NCBI GenBank assembly: GCA_903862955.1
Contig: CAIPAH010000024.1
Span: forward strand, 248,001 to 312,000
DNA: 64,000 bases
Source: an uncultured Opitutia bacterium
GTDB taxonomy: Bacteria; Verrucomicrobiota; Verrucomicrobiia; Opitutales; Opitutaceae
Direction of reading: 5' to 3'
Shown: in pieces, positions 54,668 to 62,594 of the stretch
Layout: every line of letters starts with the position of its first letter
Position numbering within the stretch: position 1 is the first letter of the stretch
Made by a program: the position numbers and the translations under genes
Notes under the pieces: model-generated
Databases searched by the model: none
The model's input: only the letters and a program-made list of their open reading frames with translations
Told to the model about the DNA's origin: nothing

Positions 54668-56043
54668 TTGTCCGTCACGTCGAGCTCCGGCCACTGGGCC
54701 AGCTTGCGATGCAGTGTCCGGCGGCTGAGGCCCATGAGCTCCGCCGCCTTCGTGCGGTTGCCGCGGGCCTTGATCAGCGCCTCACGCAGCAGCCGCCGCT
54801 CGTTTTGCTCAACCGACAACGGGTTGGCCGCCGGGGCGGCCGCCGCGCCGGCAGGGCCCGCGGCGGGCGCGGGGGCGGCGCGATACTTCGCGTCGAGATC
54901 GTATTCCGTGAGCGCGCCGCCGTGGTGGAGGACGACGGCATTCTCGGCAAAATTGCGCAACTCCCGGACGTTGCCCGGCCACGGGTAAGCTTGCAGCGTC
55001 TGCAGCGCACCCGCCTCGAGCGTCAGCGGCGGCAGGTTGTTTTCCTCGCTGAACACTTTCAGGTAGTGCGCCAGCAGCAGCGGGATGTCCTCGGCACGCT
55101 CGCGCAAGGGCGGGAGGAGGATGCGCACGACGTTGAGGCGGAAGAAAAGGTCCTCGCGGAACTTCCCCTCGCGCACCAGCTGCTCGAGATTGCGATTCGT
55201 CGCGGCCACCAGGCGCACGTCGAGCTCGATGGGCTTGGACCCGCCCACCCGCTCGATGCTCTTGGTCTCGAGGAAACGCAGCAGCTTCACCTGCGTGGAC
55301 GCCGAGATCTCCCCGATCTCGTCGAGGAACAGCGTGCCGCCGTCCGCCGCCTCGAACCGCCCGATCCGGCGCTCCATGGCGCCGGTGAACGAACCCTTCT
55401 CGTGGCCGAAAATCTCACTCTCAAGCAGGTTCTCCGATAGCGCCGCGCAGTGCACCGCGATGAACGGCCCGCGCGCGCGACCGCTGGCCTGGTGCAGGGC
55501 CTGCGCGATCAGCTCCTTGCCCGTGCCCGATTCGCCCTCGATCAGGATCGTGGCGCGCGACGGAGCGACGAGCTTCACGCGGTCAATCACCTCCTGCAGC
55601 CGGGGGGAATTGCCGATGATGCCCTCGAAGTTGAATTTCTCGTCGAGCCGCTCGTGCAGCTGCTTCACCTCGACTTCGAGCGTCTTCGTCTTGAGCGCGC
55701 GCTGCAGCAGGACCTCGAGGCGCTCGATGTTGACCGGCTTCGTCAGGAAATCCACTGCTCCGCGTTTCATCGCCTCGACGGCCGTGTCGATGTTGCCGTA
55801 GGCCGTCATCATCAGCACCGCCGGGCGGTTCGGCAGCGCCAGGGCCTTGTCGATCACCTTGAGGCCGGATTTCCCCGGCATGCGCAGGTCGGTCACGATC
55901 ACGTCGAACGGCTGCGCATCCATGAGGTTGAACGCCTCCTCGGCGTTGGCTGCGAGGGACACGTCATAGTTGTCCTGCAGTGCCTGCTGCAGGCCTTCGC
56001 GAGTGTGCTTCTCGTCGTCCACGATCAATACGCTCGGCACCAT
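54664..56043 (-). CDS. NtrC-family sigma-54-dependent response regulator
   Basis: The 459-residue protein has a receiver domain (Asp52 in DVIVTDLRMPGKSG, Lys in FLTKPVNIERL), a complete AAA+ domain with Walker A GESGTGKEL, the sigma-54 contact loop GSFTGA (usual GAFTGA), Walker B GGTLFLDEIGE and the R-finger region FREDLFFRLNVVRI. A linker of Ala/Pro repeats leads to a Fis-type helix-turn-helix (NRTKAAELMGLSRRTLHRKL). It is the first gene of the exopolysaccharide operon and overlaps the next gene by 4 bp. It likely controls its own operon, though no sigma-54 promoter was seen near 56044-56220. Confidence 0.93.
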   Translation of the reverse strand: MVPSVLIVDDEKHTREGLQQALQDNYDVSLAANAEEAFNLMDAQPFDVIVTDLRMPGKSGLKVIDKALALPNRPAVLMMTAYGNIDTAVEAMKRGAVDFLTKPVNIERLEVLLQRALKTKTLEVEVKQLHERLDEKFNFEGIIGNSPRLQEVIDRVKLVAPSRATILIEGESGTGKELIAQALHQASGRARGPFIAVHCAALSENLLESEIFGHEKGSFTGAMERRIGRFEAADGGTLFLDEIGEISASTQVKLLRFLETKSIERVGGSKPIELDVRLVAATNRNLEQLVREGKFREDLFFRLNVVRILLPPLRERAEDIPLLLAHYLKVFSEENNLPPLTLEAGALQTLQAYPWPGNVRELRNFAENAVVLHHGGALTEYDLDAKYRAAPAPAAGPAGAAAAPAANPLSVEQNERRLLREALIKARGNRTKAAELMGLSRRTLHRKLAQWPELDVTDK

Positions 56044-56257
56044 GGGCCTAGCAATCAGGCGCAGGGCGGAATCGGGTCAATGGGAAATAATGTCGCACCC
56101 ACCCGTCGCCCGCGCCGCCACCACCCCGGCGAAGAGGGAGCGAAACCGCCCAGAAGCGCTCCCAGTGCTCGTCCCACCTTGTAAACAAAGTGAGAACTCG
56201 GCGCTGGGCGCGGATTCCATGCAACCTTTTTGCCCTTACTGCGTCACTCCTGACGCC

Positions 56258-56854
56258 ATGGAACAACCGATCACGATGTGGCCGCGAGGCGCACTGTTGG
56301 GGGCGATGTTGGCGGGACTTCTCCTGGTCCCTGTGTTCGTCGTCATGCTGTTCGACTCGGTCGCGGGCATCCCCGAGCCCACCCCGTCCGGGACTCCGCA
56401 TTTCGCACTGTTTCAGCATCCGGTCCGCATGCAGGCCCACAGCGCCTTCTTCGCTGGAAAAATCGCGGTGCAGGCCGTGCTGTCCCAGCGATTCGCCCCC
56501 CTGCCCGGCCCGTCGCAAAATTCGCCCGCCCAAGTTCGTCGCAACCTGGCGGCCGAGGACCCCGCGCCCCCGCTCGCGCGGTCCACGATGATGCAGCTGC
56601 GGCTGGAAAATCTTTCCACGGAGAACATGACGATCGACATCGTGAGCGTGATTTCCCCGTGGGGCGCCATCCGCGGCGAACCCCACCGTTTGATCCTGGC
56701 CCCCCACCAAAGCTCCAGCGTCGACGCCCCCGTCCCCGAGCAGAAAATCACCGCCGCCTCCGTTCCCCTCGCGGTCGCGTTACGGGTGGACGGCAGCATG
56801 GAGACCCAGAAGCTGCTCCTTAACGAGCGCATGCTGGCGCAGGCGGGGAACTGA
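56258..56854 (+). CDS. Membrane-anchored protein of unknown function
   Basis: The 198-residue protein has one N-terminal helix (ALLGAMLAGLLLVPVFVVML) and an outside part rich in Pro, Gln and Ser, including MQLRLENLSTENMTIDIVSV, VISPWGAIRG and APHQSSSVDAPV. The domain looks beta-rich, with a repeated LRL/VAL pattern and a closing helix LLLNERMLAQAGN. I do not recognise a family. ATG 56219 would add 13 residues. It is divergent from the NtrC-type regulator gene. Confidence 0.65.
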   Translation: MEQPITMWPRGALLGAMLAGLLLVPVFVVMLFDSVAGIPEPTPSGTPHFALFQHPVRMQAHSAFFAGKIAVQAVLSQRFAPLPGPSQNSPAQVRRNLAAEDPAPPLARSTMMQLRLENLSTENMTIDIVSVISPWGAIRGEPHRLILAPHQSSSVDAPVPEQKITAASVPLAVALRVDGSMETQKLLLNERMLAQAGN

Positions 56855-57043
56855 CCCAATTTCGTCCGCCACCCATTAAATTGGGCGACACCGGGCCCGA
56901 GCAACATTTCGCCAATTGCTTGCGGAACTTTGCGGCCGGAGCTCGGACCAATGGGCGGAAGATTTCACCCTTGCCCGCCAATGGCGGAATCGGTCGTTCC
57001 GATTGTCATAGACCATAGCCACGGATTACTCCCGGAACCCATC

Positions 57044-57478
57044 ATGAGCCTGAGCCGCGTCGCCAGTTCCCATCCGATTTCCAACCTGCCGGCGTCTTCA
57101 GCCCCGGCGGCGGCTTCCGCGGACGAGATCCGCCTGCGTGACGCCCTCAAGCATTGCCCACCCGCCGTCCATGAGGCTGTCCGCCGCTTCCGGCTGGATC
57201 CCCGGCCGGAGCTCCTTTCGCTGATTCTCAGCCATCTCATCGAGCGCTACGTCGCACCGGACCTGCGGGTCCGGCTGCAAGGCCCGAGCGACGACCTCCT
57301 CCTGCTCGAACACCTGGGCCTCGATTCCCTTTCCCTGATGGAAATCATGATCCGGTTGGAGGACGTGTTTCCGATCACGATCCGCGATGACGAGTTGCGC
57401 CAGGTGCGCACGCTTGGCGACATTCGGCAGCTGATTCAGCGGCATATGGCAGGCATGGACGCTGCCGAGTCGTTCTGA
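57044..57478 (+). CDS. Stand-alone acyl-carrier protein with an N-terminal extension
   Basis: The 144-residue protein has an N-terminal Ser/Ala-rich leader (about 27 residues), a helical stretch, then an ACP/PCP domain with the phosphopantetheine site LGLDSLSLMEIMIRLEDVF (Ser95). The LEHLGLDSL motif matches the usual (L)GxDSL form. An extension of about 60 residues ahead of the ACP core is unusual. It lies directly upstream of the ferritin-like and dioxygenase genes, so it may carry the substrate of those enzymes. No fab cluster is near, so it is not the housekeeping AcpP. Confidence 0.75.
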   Translation: MSLSRVASSHPISNLPASSAPAAASADEIRLRDALKHCPPAVHEAVRRFRLDPRPELLSLILSHLIERYVAPDLRVRLQGPSDDLLLLEHLGLDSLSLMEIMIRLEDVFPITIRDDELRQVRTLGDIRQLIQRHMAGMDAAESF

Positions 57479-57612
57479 TTTGCCCGGAGCCCCGCGGGGT
57501 GCCGGCGCGCGTCTGCCATCGAACCACGGGACGCCCCAAGCCGGGACGCCGCCGCCGTTTTCGACTGCCGATACCGTAGTCTGGCTCGATTTAGTGGCGG
57601 GTCTCGTTCTTC

Positions 57613-59064
57613 ATGCCGCCCATGAAAGCCGCCGCCCTCACCCCGGAAACATACCGCCCGTATCGCAATCTCCCGCCAGTGGCCGGTCTCTGCTCGATCA
57701 CCGACGCCATGGCGCCCGGCATGGGTGTCGAGCCGTGCGTCACCCGACTGAAGCGCCTGCACTACGCGTTCAAGCGCCTCCACGAAACCTGGATCGCGCG
57801 CCTCACCGCCGAACCGATCTACGAGTTGAAAATGGCTTTCAGCCTGCATGCCTACTACGCGGCGGAACACGTGAGTGCCTTCGCCAAGCGCGTCGGCGAG
57901 ATGCGCGAGCCGCCCCTCGGCCTCGACGCCGTGCCCGACCCGGCGCTGGAAATCTTCTTTGACGAGATCCTCGTCGCGCCCACGACCGAGGCGCTCCTGC
58001 TGGGCCTCTACGAAAGCGCCCTTCCCGCCGTCGCCGCCGCGCTCGCCCGCTACACGGCGGACACGAACCTTTTGATCGACAGCCCCAGCGTGCGCGTCTG
58101 CCGCTTCGCCGCCCTCGAGGTGAAGGATCTCCTCGACTACGGTCGCTCCGCCGTCCCGTGCCTCGTGACCGCGGCGGTCCGGCAGGAAAATGTCGCGTGG
58201 CTCGCGCGCCTGGCCGAACTGCTCGCAGCCGCCGGCGAACTCGACGGGACCCAGCCGACATCTGCGCCGCCCGCGCGCCTGCACTCGGCTAAGCCTTATG
58301 TGTTCGACCCGAAGCCGCGCCGCGACGAGCGGTTTCCCGATCCCTACAACATGGGCGTGCACGCCGAGGTGTTTCTCTACGACGAGAAATTTAGCCCGCG
58401 CGACAAGACGCTCATGATGCTCTACAAGCGGCTGCGCGAAATCGACGTCCCCGAGATGATGGCCTCCATCATCCGCGAAACCCCGGGCAAGCCGTGGGGC
58501 TACTATCTCGACATGACGCGCCAGCTCTGGGACGAGGCGCGCCATGCCATCATCGGCGAGGTCGGCTTCGTCCGCCTCGGCCTCGACTGGGGCAAACTCG
58601 TGCACGTCAATTTCACCTGGTCGCTCGCGCTCAACACGCAGCTCGGCCCCCGCGAACGCCACGCGGTGCTCTACTTCATCGAGCAGGGCCTGATGCCGAG
58701 GAACGGGAAGCGCTACGAATGGGAGGTGGGCCGCGAATCGGGCGACGCGTTCGCGGCGCTCAGCCAGGATTTCGACTGGGCGGACGAGGTGCTGCACGCG
58801 CGCATCGGCCGCGACTGGTATGTGAGCACGTTTGCCAGTTCGAAGGAGGCGGTCACCTACGGCGACCAGAACTGGTCCAAAATCCTGATCGACTGGAACG
58901 CCTACAAGTCTGCCGGCCTCACGCAGCACCACAACTGGTGGCCCGAGCTGTACCGCGCCGCCTGTAAACACTGGGGCTGTAAGCCTGACCCGCGCGCGCT
59001 GGCCTACGCCACGAGCTACGAGGTCGCCCGCGCCGACCTGAAGGACATTTCCGCCTCCGCCTGA
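57613..59064 (+). CDS. Ferritin-like, candidate diiron protein of unknown function
   Basis: The 483-residue protein is helical. It contains two E-x-x-H motifs, EARH (308-311 in LWDEARHAIIGEVGF) and EVLH (392-395 in ADEVLHARIGRDWY), plus AEH (84-86 in YYAAEHVSAFAKRV), Glu71 and Glu169 (ALEVKDLLDYG). This spread of Glu and His over four helices fits a ferritin-like diiron site. ATG 57613 or 57622 are both possible. The protein lies between the ACP gene and a non-heme iron dioxygenase gene, 40 bp before the latter. It could be an oxygenase acting on a carrier-bound substrate; not shown. Confidence 0.65.
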   Translation: MPPMKAAALTPETYRPYRNLPPVAGLCSITDAMAPGMGVEPCVTRLKRLHYAFKRLHETWIARLTAEPIYELKMAFSLHAYYAAEHVSAFAKRVGEMREPPLGLDAVPDPALEIFFDEILVAPTTEALLLGLYESALPAVAAALARYTADTNLLIDSPSVRVCRFAALEVKDLLDYGRSAVPCLVTAAVRQENVAWLARLAELLAAAGELDGTQPTSAPPARLHSAKPYVFDPKPRRDERFPDPYNMGVHAEVFLYDEKFSPRDKTLMMLYKRLREIDVPEMMASIIRETPGKPWGYYLDMTRQLWDEARHAIIGEVGFVRLGLDWGKLVHVNFTWSLALNTQLGPRERHAVLYFIEQGLMPRNGKRYEWEVGRESGDAFAALSQDFDWADEVLHARIGRDWYVSTFASSKEAVTYGDQNWSKILIDWNAYKSAGLTQHHNWWPELYRAACKHWGCKPDPRALAYATSYEVARADLKDISASA

Positions 59065-59104
59065 CCCCGCCTCCAACCGGGAACCCCTGCCCGGCGCCCC
59101 ACTC

Positions 59105-59971
59105 ATGCTTACGCCCCAACAGATCCAGTTCTACCGCGATGCCGGCTATCTCGGCGTGGAGAACGTCTTCTCGCCGGCCGAGGTTGCGGAGCTGCGCCGC
59201 GTCACGGATGAGTTCGTCGAGAAATCCCGCGCGATCACCGCCAACGACGCGGTTTTCGACCTTGAGCCCAGCCACACTCCGCAAGTTCCCCGCCTGCGCC
59301 GGCTCAAGGACCCGATCAAGCAGCATGCTGTTTACCGCCACGCGATCCTGCATCCCGAACTGCTCGGCATCGTCGGCCAGCTCATCGGGCCCGGCATTGC
59401 GAGCAACGGCAACAAGCTCAACCTCAAGCTCGCCGACGTCGGCAGCCCGGTCGAGTGGCACCAGGATTGGGCGTTTTACCCGCACACCAACGACGACCTG
59501 CTCGCCGTCGGCGTGGCGATGGACGACTCCACCCTCGAAAATGGCTGCCTCATGGTCATTCCTAGCACGCACCGCGGGCCCGTCCTCGACCACCACCAGG
59601 ACGGCGTCTTTATCGGCGCGGTGACCGACCCTGGCTTCCGTCCCGACGGCGCCGTCCCGATCCTGCTGAAGGCCGGCGGCATTTCCATTCACCACGTCCG
59701 CACGCTGCATGGCTCCGCGCCCAACCGCTCGCCGCACCCGCGCCGGTTGTTGCTGTTCCAATATTGCGCCGCCGACGCCTGGCCGCTGTTGCCCGGCGAC
59801 AAACCGTGGGACAGTTACGCCGCGTCGATGCTCCAGGGTTCCCCCGTCAGCCAGCCGCGCCTCGCCCCCGTGCCAGTGCGGCTGCCGCTGCCCGCCGCCA
59901 AGTTCGGCGGCTCAATTTACGAGAACCAGCGCGGGTTGAAGAACATGCTCTTCGGCGCGGCGAAAATGTAG
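59105..59971 (+). CDS. Phytanoyl-CoA dioxygenase family (Fe(II)/2-oxoglutarate) enzyme
   Basis: The 288-residue protein has the PhyH fold: YRDAGYLGVENVFSPAEV start, the HxD iron ligands in VEWHQDWAFYPHTNDD, DDSTLENGCLMVIPSTHRG, and the distal His in IHHVRTLHGSAPNRS followed by the Arg that binds 2-oxoglutarate (RRLLLFQY). It hydroxylates an unknown substrate, probably a carrier- or CoA-bound acid. It is the third gene of a plus-strand set with an ACP and a ferritin-like protein. It ends before a CACGAA-type inverted repeat. Confidence 0.88.
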   Translation: MLTPQQIQFYRDAGYLGVENVFSPAEVAELRRVTDEFVEKSRAITANDAVFDLEPSHTPQVPRLRRLKDPIKQHAVYRHAILHPELLGIVGQLIGPGIASNGNKLNLKLADVGSPVEWHQDWAFYPHTNDDLLAVGVAMDDSTLENGCLMVIPSTHRGPVLDHHQDGVFIGAVTDPGFRPDGAVPILLKAGGISIHHVRTLHGSAPNRSPHPRRLLLFQYCAADAWPLLPGDKPWDSYAASMLQGSPVSQPRLAPVPVRLPLPAAKFGGSIYENQRGLKNMLFGAAKM

Positions 59972-59992
59972 GGCGGGGCGACCGGAAATTTT

Positions 59993-60052
59993 GACCACGA
60001 AACACCCGAAATCCGCACTGCCAGATTTCGTGTGTTTCGTGTCTTTCCTGGT
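59993..60052. repeat. CACGAA-type imperfect inverted repeat
   Basis: GACCACGAAACACCCGAAAT (59993-60012) is matched in opposite orientation by ATTTCGTGTGTTTCGTG followed by TCTTTCCTGGTC (60024-60052). Same type as the element at 1539-1659. It lies between convergent genes. Confidence 0.65.
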
Positions 60053-60072
60053 CCCCAAATCCGAGCCTCTGC

Positions 60073-62025
60073 TCAGCGCTTGAGCGCCGCATAGCCGTCG
60101 CGCACGTCCGCCAGGCTCGACTTCACGTCGTAGGGATAGGCGATGTAGGCGTCGGACATCTGCGGCCAGCTGTCGGCGAGATTCCAGAGAAAGATGCCCC
60201 AGCAGTTCGGCTGGTTGCCGTAGAACTCGATCCAGAACTTCGACGCCTCGCCCTGCAGCCGCTGCGTCAGGTCAATTAACTCGGTGAGGTTCTTCGGCTC
60301 CGGCCAGCCGCGCTCCTTGATGCTCTTGAAGTTCAGGCGGTGGCGCTCGATGCGGTCGAGGCGGATGCAGTCCGCGCCGTGGGTAAGATACTCTTCATTG
60401 TAAACCGGCCAGAGATTCTCGGGGCTGACGTAGGTGCGGATGGTCTTCTCCGACGCGAAGCTGAGGTGGCCGATTTCCGTCACCATGCGCGGCTGCTGCT
60501 TCACATAGAAATCCGACTTGAACGACATCCCGTGGCCCCAGATGTGGCAGTCGCCTTCCTTCGGCTCGTTCTGGTCATAGGTGAGCGGCGAGTACGGCGA
60601 GGTCGGCACGTAGGGCGTCAGCGGCGCGTGCGCCTGCACGACATCGCGCAGGATGACCTTGCTGAGTTGGTTGTGGCGGTAATTCGGGTAGCCAAAGCTG
60701 TTGTCGGCCAGCACGTCGTTCTCGTTGTCGCCGAACCAAGCGACCACGCAGGCGAAGTGCCGCAGCCGCTTCACCTGGAACTCCGCCTCGCGGCGGCATT
60801 CGGCGAGGAACGGCTCGTCCTGCGGGTAGCAGCCGCAGGCGAACATGAAGTCGTGCGTGATCACGATGCCGAGCTCGTCGCACTTTTGGTAGAACGAGTC
60901 TTTCTCATACACGCCGCCGCCCCACACGCGCATGGCGTTGATGTTGGCGCCCTTCGCGGCCGCCAGCAGCTGGTCGTAGCGCGCGTCGTCGACGCGCGTG
61001 AAGATCGCGTCGGCGGGCGTCCAGTTCATGCCCTTCAGAAATATCTTCTTCCCGTTGATCGCGAAGACGAACGAGATGCCGCCATCGTCACAGGGTTCCT
61101 GGATCAGGCTCACCGTGCGAATGCCGAACTTGCCGCTGCGCCGGTCCAATTCCTGCCCGCCCCGGCGAATCGTGGCGCTCCAGTCGTAAAGCGGCTGCGC
61201 GCCGTGGTTGTGCGGCCACCAGAGCTTCGCCGCGGCCACCGTGAATTTTTCCACGTGGCGCCCGCCCATCGGGTCACACGCGATCGAGACTTTGCGCGTC
61301 TGCCCCGCCACCGTCAGCTCGCACTCCACCACGCCTGGTGTGCCGTGATTGTGCCGCAACTCGACGAGCGCCTCGAGTTCCGCGACGCCGTCCTTGATCG
61401 ACGTCGTGCTCACGAAGACGTCCGCGATCTCCGCGCCGTCCACCAGTACCCAGGAAACGGGCTTCCAGATGCCGATGGTGACCATGCGCGGCGAGATGTT
61501 CCAGCCGTAGCAGGATTGGGATTTCCGCACCTGCAGCCGCGTGATCTGGCCATAGCCGCGCACCCAGGGCGTGTAGGTCCGGCCTTCCGGGAAGAGCGGC
61601 GCGCCCAGACGAACTTCGAGATTGTTCGCGCCGGCGACGACGAAGTCTGTCACGTCCACGCGCAACGGCGTGAACTGGTTGGCGTTCCGGCCGACTTCCT
61701 TGCCGTTGAGAAACACCGTGGCGAAACAATCCAGCCCCTCGAACAGCATGTGCAGGCGCTTGCCCTGCTCGACTGCCGGCGGCGTGACCTGGGCCTGATA
61801 CCACCAGTCCATCTCCTCCATCCAGCGCAGCTTGTCGTGGTTCATGCCGAAAAACGGGTCCGCGATCAGCCCCGCGCGCTGGTAATCGAGATGCACATCG
61901 CCCGGCACCTGAGCCGGCACCCAGCGCTCCTCAAACGGGAGCGGCGAGCAGGCCGCGGTCAGGCCGAGGTTCGGCTCGGCGTGCATGATTCTCCACGTGG
62001 CGGTCAGGGGAACGGATTTTTTCAT
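60073..62025 (-). CDS. Glycoside hydrolase family 2, beta-mannosidase-like
   Basis: The 650-residue protein has the GH2 layout: an N-terminal sugar-binding jelly roll (GMNHDKLRWMEEMDWWYQ), an Ig-like middle, and a TIM barrel with acid/base Glu in VAWFGDNEND (N-E pair) and nucleophile Glu in RMVTEIGHLSF. WGGGVYEKDSFYQKCDELGI and GIFLWNLADSWPQMSD are characteristic of beta-mannosidases. Compared with usual family members of about 850 residues, it ends shortly after the barrel and lacks the C-terminal Ig-like domains. No signal peptide, so cytoplasmic. ATG 62025 is preferred (MKKSVPLTATWR). Confidence 0.9.
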   Translation of the reverse strand: MKKSVPLTATWRIMHAEPNLGLTAACSPLPFEERWVPAQVPGDVHLDYQRAGLIADPFFGMNHDKLRWMEEMDWWYQAQVTPPAVEQGKRLHMLFEGLDCFATVFLNGKEVGRNANQFTPLRVDVTDFVVAGANNLEVRLGAPLFPEGRTYTPWVRGYGQITRLQVRKSQSCYGWNISPRMVTIGIWKPVSWVLVDGAEIADVFVSTTSIKDGVAELEALVELRHNHGTPGVVECELTVAGQTRKVSIACDPMGGRHVEKFTVAAAKLWWPHNHGAQPLYDWSATIRRGGQELDRRSGKFGIRTVSLIQEPCDDGGISFVFAINGKKIFLKGMNWTPADAIFTRVDDARYDQLLAAAKGANINAMRVWGGGVYEKDSFYQKCDELGIVITHDFMFACGCYPQDEPFLAECRREAEFQVKRLRHFACVVAWFGDNENDVLADNSFGYPNYRHNQLSKVILRDVVQAHAPLTPYVPTSPYSPLTYDQNEPKEGDCHIWGHGMSFKSDFYVKQQPRMVTEIGHLSFASEKTIRTYVSPENLWPVYNEEYLTHGADCIRLDRIERHRLNFKSIKERGWPEPKNLTELIDLTQRLQGEASKFWIEFYGNQPNCWGIFLWNLADSWPQMSDAYIAYPYDVKSSLADVRDGYAALKR

Positions 62026-62175
62026 GAGGTAAGCAAAATAGCGCAGCAAGGTTCAGCCGCAGGAACGCGGAATCAAACCCGGCCACTACCGGCTGACCAG
62101 CAGGAAACGAAGCCTGCTCGGGAGTAAAGCGAGGACTGCCTCCTCCGTTTATCTTCCGTCCGCCAACCGCCCCGC

Positions 62176-62583
62176 TCAGAGGCTCCTCAAAACATAAGCG
62201 AGAGTACATTCAACGATCATTCCGACCGGGCGCTCATTCTTTCGCCGATTTACCACTTCGATGAACCGCCACTGTTTCACCGCCATCAAGGTGGGAGCCT
62301 CAAACTCCTTGAACGTCGATTGGAGCACCGCAACGTCCTTCACACGCCCATCCTTGCCGACAATAATTTTGACGGTGCAGGTGCCTTGGAGTCCGGCTCG
62401 GTTCATCTCGAGAGGATATAACGGCATAGGACCGGCTAAGGGGTAACCCCGGCCCGGCGAGTCACTCGTGACCGTCCAAGACTTTAACTCCGCCAACATC
62501 TCATCGCTCCCCTGAGCGGATAAATCAGGCGAGATAGACACGAATGCGAAGACCGTCAGCACTACTGCAAGAAAGGTTTTCAT
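62176..62583 (-). CDS. Secreted protein with a TonB C-terminal domain
   Basis: The 135-residue protein has a signal peptide (MKTFLAVVLTVFAFVSISPDLSAQ) and then a TonB-C-type domain: PLYPLEMNRAGLQGTCTVKIIVGKDGRVKDVAVLQST and APTLMAVKQWRFIEVVNRR. True TonB proteins have an uncleaved N-terminal anchor and a Pro-rich spacer; neither is seen, so this may be a periplasmic TonB-like binding protein rather than an energy transducer. It lies between the NtrB-like kinase (11 bp upstream) and the GH2 gene. Confidence 0.75.
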   Translation of the reverse strand: MKTFLAVVLTVFAFVSISPDLSAQGSDEMLAELKSWTVTSDSPGRGYPLAGPMPLYPLEMNRAGLQGTCTVKIIVGKDGRVKDVAVLQSTFKEFEAPTLMAVKQWRFIEVVNRRKNERPVGMIVECTLAYVLRSL

Positions 62584-62594
62584 CGGGTTCCATC

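Noticed and set aside
57436-59106. 556-codon minus-strand frame opposite the ferritin-like gene
   Set aside because: Gly/Ala/Arg/Val-rich shadow; the plus-strand protein has structured motifs and conserved ligands.
60340-62127. 595-codon plus-strand frame opposite the GH2 gene
   Set aside because: Antisense shadow of a well recognised enzyme.
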